Shown here: in pieces, positions 1 to 6,719 of the stretch | Numbering within the stretch: position 1 is the stretch's first letter | How the letters are laid out: each line of letters begins with the position of its first letter | Origin: JAQCEJ01 sp040881995 | Lineage (GTDB): Bacteria; Planctomycetota; Planctomycetia; Planctomycetales; Planctomycetaceae | Length of the DNA: 29,384 bases | Direction: 5' to 3' | NCBI GenBank assembly: GCA_040881995.1 | Contig: JBBECD010000109.1 | Span: forward strand, 1-29,384 | The notes under the pieces: generated by a model | What the model was told of the DNA's origin: nothing | Seen by the model: the letters and a program-made list of their open reading frames with translations, nothing else | The model's database searches: none | Translations under genes and position numbers: made by a program

Positions 1-47
1 AAAAGGCACCCTCACCCCGGCCCTCTCCCAGAGGGAGAGGGAGAAAA
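1..47 (+). repeat. Interspersed repeat family R3 (copy 1)
   Basis: A block beginning aaaaggcaccctcacccc and continuing through ccctctcccagagggagagg. The central ctctccc/gggagag part can fold on itself. Near-identical copies occur at 698-746 and, inverted, at 9672-9719; a variant with an extra cggccgcaagcggccg hairpin is at 9761-9812. No gene is visible in positions 1-115. Confidence 0.8.
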
Positions 48-115
48 ACCTGAGCCATTCGACATTTGTGCTTCGTCATTGATTCAACATCGTCATTTAA
101 GAAAAGGACCAAAAC

Positions 116-598
116 ATGCCCAATCGTTTGCGTTTCCGCAGCGGACAAGTTCACCTCGTCAAAGTCCGGGTCGATGCCGACACCGTCATCGAAGCGGGAG
201 ACCTTGTCTTCCTCGACGGCGACGACGTCAAGTCGGCGTCCGATTTTTCGTGGACCAGCGACCTGGCCACCACGCAGTCGGCGTTCGCCGCTCAGTTCCT
301 GGGCGTCGCGCAGCAACCCTCGGCCGACGGCGAGACCGCCGACATCTCGGTCGATATCAGTCCGTCATCGATTTACGAATTCCAGGTCGCCTCGGGAACG
401 TACGAAGTCGGCGACGAACTCGGTCCCGACAGCGGCGACGACGTGCTGCTCAATCAGCAACTCGAAGCGGTCGCCAGCGGCACGTTGGCGATCGCCCGCG
501 CCGCCGAATACAAAGCCGCCGCCGCGACGACGCTGCGCGTCAACTTCGCCTCCGCCTACTACACCGGTTCGGCGAACGCGAATGCATCGATCGGCTGA
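116..598 (+). CDS. Small phage virion protein, probably capsid decoration-like
   Basis: A 160-residue acidic protein with no signal peptide or membrane segment. It starts with MPNRLRFRSGQ and runs through repeated short beta-type stretches, with an Ala/Thr/Ser-rich end. An AAAAGGA ribosome-binding site lies just before the ATG, which supports this start. It sits directly upstream of the candidate major capsid protein. Small proteins in that position are often head decoration or head fibre proteins (DUF2190-like), with phrases such as AGDLVFLDGDDV resembling that type. The role is inferred from position and general character; I do not recognise a diagnostic motif. Two alternative ORFs overlapping it are very rich in Arg/Ser and are shadows. 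Confidence 0.6.
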   Translation: MPNRLRFRSGQVHLVKVRVDADTVIEAGDLVFLDGDDVKSASDFSWTSDLATTQSAFAAQFLGVAQQPSADGETADISVDISPSSIYEFQVASGTYEVGDELGPDSGDDVLLNQQLEAVASGTLAIARAAEYKAAAATTLRVNFASAYYTGSANANASIG

Positions 599-850
599 TG
601 CCGATCGATGCGAGGGTCTAGGGTCCAGAGTCCAGGGCCAGAGTCTCACAGCCGTTTAGCCGCGACGCGAAGGGTTTCCGTAGCGGAGCGCTTCCAAAAA
701 AGGCACCCTCACCCCGGCCCTCTCCCGGAGGGAGAGGGAGAAAAACAGCGAAGCGGAGCTTCGAAGACGTGCGTTCCCAAGCAGGAGCTTGGGAACGAGA
801 TGCAATTCGGATTTTCACTGTCCACACATCACTCACCTGAAAGCACCACC
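599..850. repeat. Composite of four repeat families between decoration and capsid genes
   Basis: No gene is seen here. The gap is nearly filled by four different interspersed repeats in series: R4 (gggtccagagtccagggcc type, 614-645), R1 (core gcgacgcgaagggtttccgt, 654-693), R3 (698-746) and R2 in inverted orientation (748-798; gcggagcttcgaag then ttcccaagcaggagcttggg). All four occur elsewhere in the window. An open frame running through them into the capsid gene gives a false N-terminal extension of the capsid protein. Confidence 0.8.
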
Positions 851-2047
851 ATGCAAGGCCAAAACGTTAAAACGCTCATCGAATCTCTCGGGGCCGAGGG
901 GTTCTATCACAAAATCTGCGGACTCCTCAACGAGAAGAAACTCTCCGTCGACGATTTCAGTTATTACGAACTCGCCGATGCGTGCGGCGTGTTGCCGCAA
1001 CTGCGGTCGCTACGCGAATTCACTCCCGCCGCCGAGCAGGTGACGCTCGCCCTCCGCGAGTCGAACCCCGGCGTGTCGACGGCGTTGTTCCAGGTCGTCA
1101 CCGGCGAACTCATCGGCCGCAAAGTGATCGAAGGCTACGAAGAAGACTCGGGCTTCATCGGCGATCAACTTGTTTCGATCATGCCCAGCCGCTTGCGAAA
1201 TCAACGCATCGCCGGCTTCAAAGCGCTCGCCGGTCCGACCGACGTCAGCGAAGGGCATCCGTACGAAGAATCGACATTCGAAGAAAAATACGTCTCCACC
1301 GAAGAAACGAAACGCGGACGCATTCTTTCGATTCAGGAAGAATTGATCGCCTTCGACCAGACCGGCGAAATCAACCGCCGCGCGAAAGCGCTCGGCTATT
1401 ATCTGCGGCAGGAACGCGAGCGGACGATCATCCGCGGCGTGACCGATGCCGATGCTGCGGCGGGGAAATACGTGTATCGACCGAACGGTGCCGGAACCTC
1501 GCTTTACAAGACTGACGGCACGCTGCGCAACTGGGTCGGTGCGGGGAACACGACGTCGACGTCGTTCGCTTCCGCCGTGCCGCTGGTCGACTGGACCGAC
1601 ATCGAACAGGTGCTGCATTACCGCGCGACCGAAGTGAAGGACGATCGCATCGACGGCGACGGCCGGCCGATCGTGATGCCGGTGCGGCAACTGCTCGTCC
1701 CCGAACGGCTGCGGGGCACCGGTTACAGCGTGATTCATTCGACCGAAGTTTCGATGACCGCCGACAGCCGCGAGACGCGGTTCGCCAATCCCGTGCAGGG
1801 GATCGTCAAGGTGCTCAGTTCGCCGTTCATCGACGAGCAGGGAGGCCAGGCGGCGAACGACTGGTATCTCGGCGATTTTCGACGGCAGTTCGTGTGGACC
1901 GAGATCTGGCCGGTGCAGACGTTTTTGCAGAAATCCGACAGCGAAGCCGCGTTCGACCGCGACGTCGTCCTGCGCGTGAAAGTGCGATACTTCGGCGGCA
2001 TCTCGGCGGTGGATACGCTCTGCGTCACGAAGGTCGACGGAGCTTAA
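851..2047 (+). CDS. Candidate phage major capsid protein
   Basis: A 398-residue soluble protein, starting MQGQNVKTLIESLGAEGFYH. The ORF is open from 608, but the first 81 codons are made of the R1, R2, R3 and R4 repeats, so the ATG at 851 is preferred although its ribosome-binding site is weak. The middle has charged helical stretches (EEKYVSTEETKRGRILSIQ, then INRRAKALGYYLRQERERTI), followed by beta-rich segments ending in VLRVKVRYFGGISAVDT. Length, lack of signal peptide and position after a decoration-like gene and before connector and tail genes fit a HK97-fold capsid subunit. A regular 'xxxFADPVxG...VLSSPxI' type ending (here RFANPVQGIVKVLSSPFID) is also seen in such proteins. The assignment is by context and overall character, not by a decisive motif. 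Confidence 0.7.
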   Translation: MQGQNVKTLIESLGAEGFYHKICGLLNEKKLSVDDFSYYELADACGVLPQLRSLREFTPAAEQVTLALRESNPGVSTALFQVVTGELIGRKVIEGYEEDSGFIGDQLVSIMPSRLRNQRIAGFKALAGPTDVSEGHPYEESTFEEKYVSTEETKRGRILSIQEELIAFDQTGEINRRAKALGYYLRQERERTIIRGVTDADAAAGKYVYRPNGAGTSLYKTDGTLRNWVGAGNTTSTSFASAVPLVDWTDIEQVLHYRATEVKDDRIDGDGRPIVMPVRQLLVPERLRGTGYSVIHSTEVSMTADSRETRFANPVQGIVKVLSSPFIDEQGGQAANDWYLGDFRRQFVWTEIWPVQTFLQKSDSEAAFDRDVVLRVKVRYFGGISAVDTLCVTKVDGA

Positions 2048-2095
2048 GGCAAAGGATGAAGGATGAAGGATGAAGGATGAGGGATGAGTCAGAGA
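2046..2095 (+). repeat. Short tandem repeat (gatgaag)n
   Basis: About five imperfect copies of a 7-base unit, gatgaag, immediately follow the capsid stop codon. A pyrimidine version (catccttcatcattcatccc) is found at about 11650-11680 behind a glycosyltransferase gene, so it is another interspersed family (R6). Confidence 0.75.
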
Positions 2096-2227
2096 AGAAT
2101 CATTCGACATTCGGATTTCGACATTCGTCATTCATCTCTCAGGGTCGGCGTCAGGATGATGCTTGCGGCTCCCCACCGCGAATCGCAGGAGGCGATCGAC
2201 CCTTTTTGTTCTTCGTAAGCGTTTACA

Positions 2228-2315
2228 GCAGAGGGAGCGATAGGGGGATGAGGAGATCAGATTTCTTACTCCCCATCTCCCCATCACCCAATCTCCCTAT
2301 CTCGTTCGCCCCATC
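2228..2315 (+). repeat. Inverted G-rich/C-rich intergenic repeat (R5)
   Basis: A purine-rich arm (gagggagcgatagggggatg) is followed after a short loop by a pyrimidine-rich arm (ctccccatctccccatcacc and onward to ctccctatctcg). The arms are imperfectly complementary and would form a hairpin in a transcript reading through to the holin-like gene. The same architecture recurs at most junctions of the phage module. Confidence 0.7.
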
Positions 2316-2336
2316 TCTTTCAAAAGGAAGCACACC

Positions 2337-2561
2337 ATGCCCACGACAAACACCGGTTCCCCGCGCTGGCAACTCAACAGCAGCGACCTCGCCTCCATCA
2401 TCCGCGGGGCGTTGCTCGCGGCGGCGGGGGGCGTGATCGCTTACCTCAGCACGCAGGTGCTGCCAAATCTCGATCAGAGCACGATGCTCGGAGCGACGAT
2501 CGCCGGGCTGGGTTCGATCGCCGTCAACGCCTTTCGCAAATATATGGCGGACGGCCAATGA
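2337..2561 (+). CDS. Holin-like small membrane protein
   Basis: A 74-residue protein with a polar N-terminus, a hydrophobic helix around residues 23-43 (IIRGALLAAAGGVIAYLSTQ) and a second, weaker one around 50-64 (LGATIAGLGSIAVNAF), ending in a basic tail. An AAAGGA ribosome-binding site precedes the ATG. Its stop codon overlaps the next start (ATGA), so it is translationally coupled to a spanin-like pair. Size, two hydrophobic segments and position fit a phage holin, which would time lysis by making holes in the inner membrane. No endolysin gene is visible in the window. It could instead be another small phage membrane protein. Confidence 0.65.
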   Translation: MPTTNTGSPRWQLNSSDLASIIRGALLAAAGGVIAYLSTQVLPNLDQSTMLGATIAGLGSIAVNAFRKYMADGQ

Positions 2562-2785
2562 ACCTCTGGTTGATGATCAAATCGGGAATCGCATCCCTCA
2601 TCTTCGCCATCGGACAGGTTTTTGCCTGGCTCAATCGACGGGAGAGCAAACGTGATCATGCCGAGAAAATTGAACGGGTCGAAAACCTGCAATCGGCGGC
2701 CGCCAAGCCGAGCCAGGCACATGCTGACCGCATTAATCGCTGGCTGTTGCGCGGCCGCAGCGGCCGGCTGCGTCCACCCCCGTGA
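2558..2785 (+). CDS. Inner-membrane spanin-like (Rz-like) small protein
   Basis: A 75-residue protein starting inside the stop codon of the holin-like gene (ATGA overlap). Residues 1-24 (MNLWLMIKSGIASLIFAIGQ onward) form an N-terminal membrane anchor, followed by a highly charged helical part (NRRESKRDHAEKIERVENLQ). The last 65 bases overlap, in the +1 frame, the start of a small lipoprotein gene. An N-terminal anchor plus charged helix with an embedded lipoprotein frame is the classic Rz/Rz1 arrangement. It is shorter than typical Rz proteins, and the Arg/Pro-rich C-terminus mostly reflects the overlapping frame. The function is inferred from this architecture. Confidence 0.5.
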   Translation: MNLWLMIKSGIASLIFAIGQVFAWLNRRESKRDHAEKIERVENLQSAAAKPSQAHADRINRWLLRGRSGRLRPPP

Positions 2786-2945
2786 GCGCGTCGAATACAT
2801 CCCCGGCGACCGCGCGGTGGTCCCCCTCAAAAAGGGCGACCCCGCCCCGGCCGAGGGATGGTTCGTTCCTCCCGCAGTGATGCAGGAACTGGTGCCACAT
2901 CTGGATGATCAGTTCGGAAGCCCCGAGCGCGGCCGGGAGGAATGA
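2721..2945 (+). CDS. Outer-membrane spanin-like lipoprotein (Rz1-like)
   Basis: A 74-residue protein read from the internal ATG at 2721. It has a short signal peptide (MLTALIAGCCAAAAAGC) with lipobox AAGC, then a Pro-rich mature part with IPGDRAVVPLKKGDPAPAEG and GWFVPPAV. The IPxGDxVxL...GWxxxPP pattern is common in small putative phage o-spanin lipoproteins. A longer in-frame ORF begins at 2622, but the lipoprotein start fits much better because it places a signal peptide at the N-terminus. It overlaps the preceding gene by 65 bases in another frame, as Rz1 does with Rz. Together the two would join inner and outer membranes during lysis. Confidence 0.55.
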   Translation: MLTALIAGCCAAAAAGCVHPRERVEYIPGDRAVVPLKKGDPAPAEGWFVPPAVMQELVPHLDDQFGSPERGREE

Positions 2946-2969
2946 CTAAGACGAGATTCTTTCGTATCC

Positions 2970-3072
2970 GCGAAGCGAGCGCTCCGCTACGGAAGCCCTC
3001 CGCGTCGCGGCTAAACGGCAATGCAGCATTTTCTGGCTCTGGACTCTGGACCCTCGACTCTGGACTCTTCTC
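2970..3072 (-). repeat. Repeats R1 and R4 (inverted copies)
   Basis: Positions 2976-3018 carry R1 in reverse orientation (gctccgctacggaagccctc, cgcgtcgcggctaaac) and about 3038-3072 carry R4 in reverse (ggctctggactctggaccct, ctctggactctt). They fill the gap between the lipoprotein and the next phage gene. Confidence 0.8.
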
Positions 3073-3351
3073 ATGTCCGACCTCACTTCCCTCGACGACC
3101 TCACCAGCTCCACGATCTCCGAAACGCAGATCGTGGCCATTCTGGCTCAGATCGATCTCGATATCATGAATCTGCTCCGCGACGGCAAACTCGCGGCGCT
3201 GAAATATTCGTTGCCGGGGCACGTCGCCGGTAGTTCCGACCGCGCTGCAAACCTACAAGCGCTCATCGCCGCCCGGCATCATTACGAACGACTGCTGCAA
3301 GCGCAGCCGAGCTGGCAGACGTCGCAATACGATGACGGAGGTTCCGCATGA
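3073..3351 (+). CDS. Small phage protein, possibly gpW-like head-tail joining protein
   Basis: A 92-residue protein with a Ser/Thr-rich lead (MSDLTSLDDLTSSTISETQI), a helix, then LLRDGKLAALKYSLPGHVAG and a second helix DRAANLQALIAARHHYERLL. A helix, a short beta stretch and a second helix recall the small gpW head-tail joining fold, but this is a loose resemblance seen by eye. Its stop overlaps the start of the next gene (ATGA), so the two are coupled. The start at 3073 follows directly after an R4 repeat, with no clear ribosome-binding site. Confidence 0.5.
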   Translation: MSDLTSLDDLTSSTISETQIVAILAQIDLDIMNLLRDGKLAALKYSLPGHVAGSSDRAANLQALIAARHHYERLLQAQPSWQTSQYDDGGSA

Positions 3352-3578
3352 ACGCTCTCGAAGAACGCCTCGAACGCATTCAGCAATCGCTGCAATCGAT
3401 CAACGTTCATCTCGAAAATCTCCGCGTCTCCATCGCCGCGGCGATCCAGCGCGGCGACGATCACGAAGCCCGCCTGCGTTTCATCGAACGCTGGCAGCAC
3501 AAATTGACGCCGATTCTGGCGATCCTCACGTTTCTCGTCGGGGCGGTGTTTAGTGAGATGCTGGAGCGAGTGCTGTGA
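3348..3578 (+). CDS. Coiled-coil protein with C-terminal membrane anchor (XhlA-like)
   Basis: A 76-residue protein. The first 50 residues are an amphipathic helix with heptad character (LEERLERIQQSLQSINVHLE and onward), followed by a C-terminal membrane segment (PILAILTFLVGAVFSEMLER). This layout and length match the phage XhlA/haemolysin-type lysis accessory proteins, which sit at the membrane by their C-terminus. It is coupled to the preceding gene by ATGA. Since the lysis-like genes lie just upstream, it may be a further lysis component. A structural role cannot be excluded. Confidence 0.55.
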   Translation: MNALEERLERIQQSLQSINVHLENLRVSIAAAIQRGDDHEARLRFIERWQHKLTPILAILTFLVGAVFSEMLERVL

Positions 3579-3581
3579 AGA

Positions 3582-3678
3582 GAGATAGGAGGATCGGGAG
3601 ATGGGGGATCGGGAGTAAAGTGTAAGTTTCGTGCTTTCATCTCCCCATCACCCCATCACCCGATCTCCCCATCGCATA
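3582..3678 (+). repeat. Inverted G-rich/C-rich intergenic repeat (R5)
   Basis: The left arm gataggaggatcgggagatg and onward is followed by the right arm ctccccatcaccccatcacc and cgatctccccatcg, with the arms imperfectly complementary around a central gtgtaagtttcgtgc. It follows the stop codon of the XhlA-like gene directly and precedes the adaptor gene by about 50 bases. Confidence 0.75.
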
Positions 3679-3730
3679 AACGTGTCTCAGACGTCTGAGG
3701 CCAAACGATTCACAACGAAAAAGCCAAACC

Positions 3731-4087
3731 ATGACCATCCCCGCCGACCTCATGCACGCCGATCGTGACCGGTGCTTCGCTGACTGGGGAGTCGCGATCA
3801 TCTTTCGCGAAGTGACGATCGAATACGACCCGCTGACGCAGCAGTCGGTCGAGTCGTTCACCGATACCGAACTGACGGCGATCGTCGGCCAGGGAAAAAC
3901 CGCCTCGCTGAAAACCACCGCGGGACAAGCACTCGGCACCGAACTCATCATCTGGATCAAACCCGAAGAACTCCCCTCCGAGGCGACGAACAGCCGGGTG
4001 ATTTTCGACGGCAATGAATACCGGATTGCGTCATTCCACCGCCGGGAGCGAGAACCGTACTGCGAGTTGAAGTGCTGCCGATGCTGA
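3731..4087 (+). CDS. Phage head-tail adaptor/head completion-like protein
   Basis: A 118-residue soluble protein: helical start (MTIPADLMHADRDRCFADWG), then a run of beta strands (VAIIFREVTIEYDPLTQQ, TELTAIVGQG, TELIIWIKPEELP) and a final NEYRIASFHRRE hairpin-like part. N-terminal helix plus small beta-barrel with a closing 'G.EY.I.S' strand is typical of phage neck/adaptor proteins that join head and tail. It stands between the capsid/lysis genes and a tail terminator-like gene, which supports that role. The C-terminus is Cys-rich (ELKCCRC). The assignment is inference from order and strand pattern. Confidence 0.55.
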   Translation: MTIPADLMHADRDRCFADWGVAIIFREVTIEYDPLTQQSVESFTDTELTAIVGQGKTASLKTTAGQALGTELIIWIKPEELPSEATNSRVIFDGNEYRIASFHRREREPYCELKCCRC

Positions 4088-4089
4088 TT

Positions 4090-4176
4090 AAAGAAAGATG
4101 GGGAGATCGGGTGATGGGGTGATGGGGAGTTAATAAAACGTTCTTATCACCCCCTCTCCCCCTCTAAGGTGGAAAA
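4090..4176 (+). repeat. Inverted G-rich/C-rich intergenic repeat (R5)
   Basis: The left arm gatggggagatcgggtgatg and onward, an AT-rich loop (ttaataaaacgttcttat), and the right arm caccccctctccccctct. It fills most of the gap between the adaptor and tail terminator-like genes. Confidence 0.75.
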
Positions 4177-4197
4177 CGAAATCCTGGAACCCACGCC

Positions 4198-4656
4198 ATG
4201 CCCACCGCACTCACCCTCACCGCCCTCGCCGGCAATCTGTTCGACTACTGGGAATTGAATTTCCCGCTCGACGTCGCGACCGCATACCCTGGCGTGTCGT
4301 TGGACACGCAGAATCTCGCCGAGTGGATCGATCTCGAAATTCCGGAGTTCTCGCCGTGCGTCGGCCGCGATTCGAGTCCCTCCCGCAGCGAGATTCTTTT
4401 GAAGGTGAACGTTTTCGTTCGCCGTTCCACCGATTTAGCGCGCATCAACGCCCTCGCCGAAGCGGCCCTCGCCGTCATCTCGCGCGTGACCATTCCGCTC
4501 TACACCCCCGACAGCATCGAAACGCTGCTCGGCTATGTACAGTTGCTCGAAGGGCGCGTGCAGAATCAGACGCGGCAAGACCGCGAATCACGCAGTCATG
4601 ATCTGCAGCATGTGGCGATTGCTGTGAAGGGAATCGTGCAGGAGGCGGGGGGATGA
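4198..4656 (+). CDS. Tail terminator/tail completion-like protein
   Basis: A 152-residue protein. It begins with a helix (LTALAGNLFDYWELNFPLDV), then LAEWIDLEIPEF, a strand with EILLKVNVFVRRS, a helical stretch with INALAEAALAVISR and a C-terminal strand HDLQHVAIAVKGIVQE. The order 'short helix - W(I/V)xxxI - strand with VxVxxR - helix - closing strand' is typical of small phage tail terminator proteins (gpU/DUF4128-like), which cap the tail tube below the neck. Its place just before the tail tube-like gene agrees with this. The specific family is uncertain. Confidence 0.55.
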   Translation: MPTALTLTALAGNLFDYWELNFPLDVATAYPGVSLDTQNLAEWIDLEIPEFSPCVGRDSSPSRSEILLKVNVFVRRSTDLARINALAEAALAVISRVTIPLYTPDSIETLLGYVQLLEGRVQNQTRQDRESRSHDLQHVAIAVKGIVQEAGG

Positions 4657-4740
4657 AGAGTGGGGGAGCGGGAGAGGGGGAGACATGGAGACTGGGAGAA
4701 ACAGCCATCGGCGTTTTCCATGTCTCCATGTCTCCATGTC
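4654..4740 (+). repeat. Inverted G-rich/C-rich intergenic repeat (R5 variant)
   Basis: The left arm gtgggggagcgggagagggg with acatggagactgggag is followed by ccatgtctccatgtctccatg. The arms acatggagac and gtctccatgt are complementary, giving a hairpin between the terminator-like and tube-like genes. Confidence 0.7.
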
Positions 4741-4780
4741 ACGACAGATTACTTGAAACGACACATCTCGGAAAACAACC

Positions 4781-5290
4781 ATGCCCACCACCAACATCAT
4801 CCGTAATCTCCGTCACGGGACGCTGGTCATTCAAGACGGCTCGTCGCCCGAACCGCTGCGGTTGACGATTCGCTTCGATCGGGGCGATCTTTCGTGGACC
4901 GAGCGAACACGGACGATCGTCGTTAAAGACCGCGGGTCGATTCAAAGCGGGCACATTCGCCGGGGTGATGACGAACCGGTCGAACTTTCGTTCACGGCGT
5001 ATTGGACGCAGCTTGTCGGTCAATCACACGACGTCGCCGACGCTTTGCAGTTGTACGAGTTCCTGAATTTTCTGTCGGGACTCGACATCGTCAGCACCTC
5101 CGCCGAAGGGGAACAGGAGACGCTGCAATTCGAGTTCACCGTCAGCGACCCGGCGGGGGAAGCATCCGAGACAATCGTTTTCGGTAAGGTCTACAAAGAT
5201 TCGTTGACGTTCCGCGAGTCGCCGGAGTTCAACGAGATTGCGTTCAAGGGATTCGACTTCGAACCGCGGCCGGCGGTGTATCGGGACTAA
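4781..5290 (+). CDS. Phage tail tube-like protein
   Basis: A 169-residue soluble beta-rich protein. It starts with RHGTLVIQDGSSPEPLRLTI, has an acidic middle (EPVELSFTAYWTQLVG), a helix with VADALQLYEFLNFLSG, and a C-terminal strand pair (ETLQFEFTVSDPAGEASET, then KVYKDSLTFRESPEFNEIAF). The layout 'G.L.I.D..' opening, a polar beta-sandwich and a late 'ALQxYEFL' helix suits the small tail tube subunits of siphophages. It follows a tail terminator-like gene, as expected in tail modules. It is the last recognisable tail gene before an unusual repeat-filled gap. Confidence 0.55.
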   Translation: MPTTNIIRNLRHGTLVIQDGSSPEPLRLTIRFDRGDLSWTERTRTIVVKDRGSIQSGHIRRGDDEPVELSFTAYWTQLVGQSHDVADALQLYEFLNFLSGLDIVSTSAEGEQETLQFEFTVSDPAGEASETIVFGKVYKDSLTFRESPEFNEIAFKGFDFEPRPAVYRD

Positions 5291-6066
5291 CGGTTATTGA
5301 GTCTCCGACTAGCAATATCACAATCTACTGACGAAGCCGTGTTTTTCTTCCGGCCCAAAGGGCCAGCAGTTCACCTAGCCAGGGGCGAAGCCCCTGGGAA
5401 CGGTTTCTCAAGGTGACGAGAGGCCTGAAGGGCAGGGCTTCCAAGGTGCAAAATCGTTCAACTGGATAAGCTGGGCTGGATCGGTGGCATCAAATGCCTG
5501 TTTTTCAGACCAATTCGAAGATTCGTCGGCGTGCGGAAGCAAAAGCAATAAATCAATTTCTCTCCGGTGATCGGCTAAAAACCCTTTAATTCTCGATCCA
5601 AACCCTCACCTTGGAAGCCCTGGGCCTGAAGGGCCGGCAGTTCAAACAACGACGTGCGACAACAAACTGTTGGCCCGTTGGGCCGAGAAGACGACTTTTG
5701 GAGAACTTTACCAGGCCCTGCGGACCTGGCTAGCCTCATTTGCGCACGGGAATCCGGATTTTTGCCGTAAGCATTTGCCCCACGGTGGGTTGCGATCAAT
5801 TTACCCAAAACACACTGTTTTCGCGAGTGCTGGAATGACTCGTGAAACACCGTATTTGCGGCGATTCGTGCGCAATTGAGGCTAGGAGAATGGACGCCCC
5901 TTTGGGGCTGAAGACATGGCATCGATCAACCGATGTTCGACTCGCTCGATGCACACGATGTTGTCCCTCACCATGACTCATTTTGTGACAATAGTTACCT
6001 GAGTCAATAGCCGCGACGCGGAGGGTTTCCGTAACGGCGCGCTCTCGATAACACAAGGAAACAAGC
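5291..6066. other. 776-base repeat-rich gap where tape measure genes would be expected
   Basis: I see no convincing gene. The stretch holds several short hairpin elements (ggcccaaagggcc, aggggcgaagcccct, ggcccgttgggcc, gcccctttggggc), an inverted-repeat-flanked segment (5433-5622), and an R1 copy at 6008-6044 close to the next gene. ORFs of 61-115 residues in this region translate repeats and look non-coding. In tail modules the genes after the tube usually are the assembly chaperone(s) and the long tape measure. A tape measure gene is normally over 1.5 kb, so it is not here. Confidence 0.6.
5433..5622. repeat. Segment bounded by a perfect 16-base inverted repeat
   Basis: cagggcttccaaggtg at 5433-5448 is the exact reverse complement of caccttggaagccctg at 5607-5622. 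The 158 bases between are unlike the neighbouring repeats. Read on the minus strand they give an uninterrupted frame of about 60 codons with normal composition, including IDLLLLLPHADESSNWSE, AFDATDPAQLIQL and NDFAPWKP. I do not recognise that peptide. It could be a gene remnant or a small non-autonomous mobile unit. Confidence 0.5.
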
Positions 6067-6519
6067 ATGACATTCATCTTCCAACCCGCGATTTCGTTCG
6101 ATGGCGAGCGATACGACCTTCCGCGGCCGGTGACGAAATTGCTGATCGACGATGCGTGGGACTTTCAGCGGTTTAAGATTCCGTTGAAGGCCGGCGATCA
6201 ATTGGCGGGGCATTCGCGAAACGGAGTTGAGATCACACTCGCCGGTCAATTGGGGACGCAGGCGGGCGAACTCACCGCGTCCGAAGAAGAGATGTTCGCC
6301 GCGTTGGAAGAGCTGCGCGCCGCGCTGCACGTCGCTGATGAATCGCAGAAGTATTCGTTTTATCTCTACTACGATGAACTGTCGGAAACCTATCGCCGGT
6401 TTCAGAGCTGCACGACCGTCCGTTTCACATACGACCTCTCCGACGTGCATCTGTTCGGCTACTCGCTCGTGATTCACGCGGAGGATCCGGTGTTGCATAC
6501 GACAGCGGAGGGGGAGTGA
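6067..6519 (+). CDS. Distal tail-like phage protein
   Basis: A 150-residue protein with an AAGGAA ribosome-binding site before the ATG. It opens with MTFIFQPAISFDGERYDLPR, has HSRNGVEITLAGQLGTQAGE, a helix with EEMFAALEELRAALH, then FYLYYDELSETYRRFQSCTT and a closing LFGYSLVIHAEDPVLH. Small beta-sandwich tail proteins between the tape measure and the hub (distal tail type) often show an 'F.F.... Y' pattern followed by a mid helix and a late strand, so that role is suggested. It precedes the hub-like gene by about 200 bases. The family is not recognised with certainty. Confidence 0.5.
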   Translation: MTFIFQPAISFDGERYDLPRPVTKLLIDDAWDFQRFKIPLKAGDQLAGHSRNGVEITLAGQLGTQAGELTASEEEMFAALEELRAALHVADESQKYSFYLYYDELSETYRRFQSCTTVRFTYDLSDVHLFGYSLVIHAEDPVLHTTAEGE

Positions 6520-6685
6520 TAGGGAGATAGGGGGATCGGGAGATGGGGAGTGAAGACAAGGGGACATGGAGACGGCCCGCGTTTAGCCGCGACGCGAAGG
6601 GTTTCCGTAGCGGAGCGCTTGGTTTTGTCTCCCCATCTCCCCATCTCCCCATCTCCCGATCCCCCTATCTCCCTATCTCATAAAC
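6520..6685 (+). repeat. R5 inverted repeat with an R1 copy inside its loop
   Basis: The purine-rich arm (gatagggggatcgggagatg, 6520-6550) and the pyrimidine-rich arm (ctccccatctccccatctcc with cgatccccctatctccctat, 6627-6680) are complementary over most of their length. The loop between them contains a complete R1 copy at 6581-6620. This looks like one repeat type inserted into another. Confidence 0.75.
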
Positions 6686-6719
6686 AGACACAGACGACCT
6701 CGTATAAAAGGCACACCCC

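Noticed and set aside
608..850. N-terminal extension of the capsid gene
   Set aside because: The 81 extra codons translate repeats R1, R2, R3 and R4; the ATG at 851 gives a normal start.
1010..2131. Long minus-strand ORF of 373 residues
   Set aside because: It lies antisense to the capsid gene and has the Arg/His/Asp/Val-rich composition of a high-GC shadow frame.
5575..5922. Small ORFs in the 5291-6066 gap
   Set aside because: They translate hairpin repeats (ggcctgaagggcc types) and have no ribosome-binding site or conserved motif.
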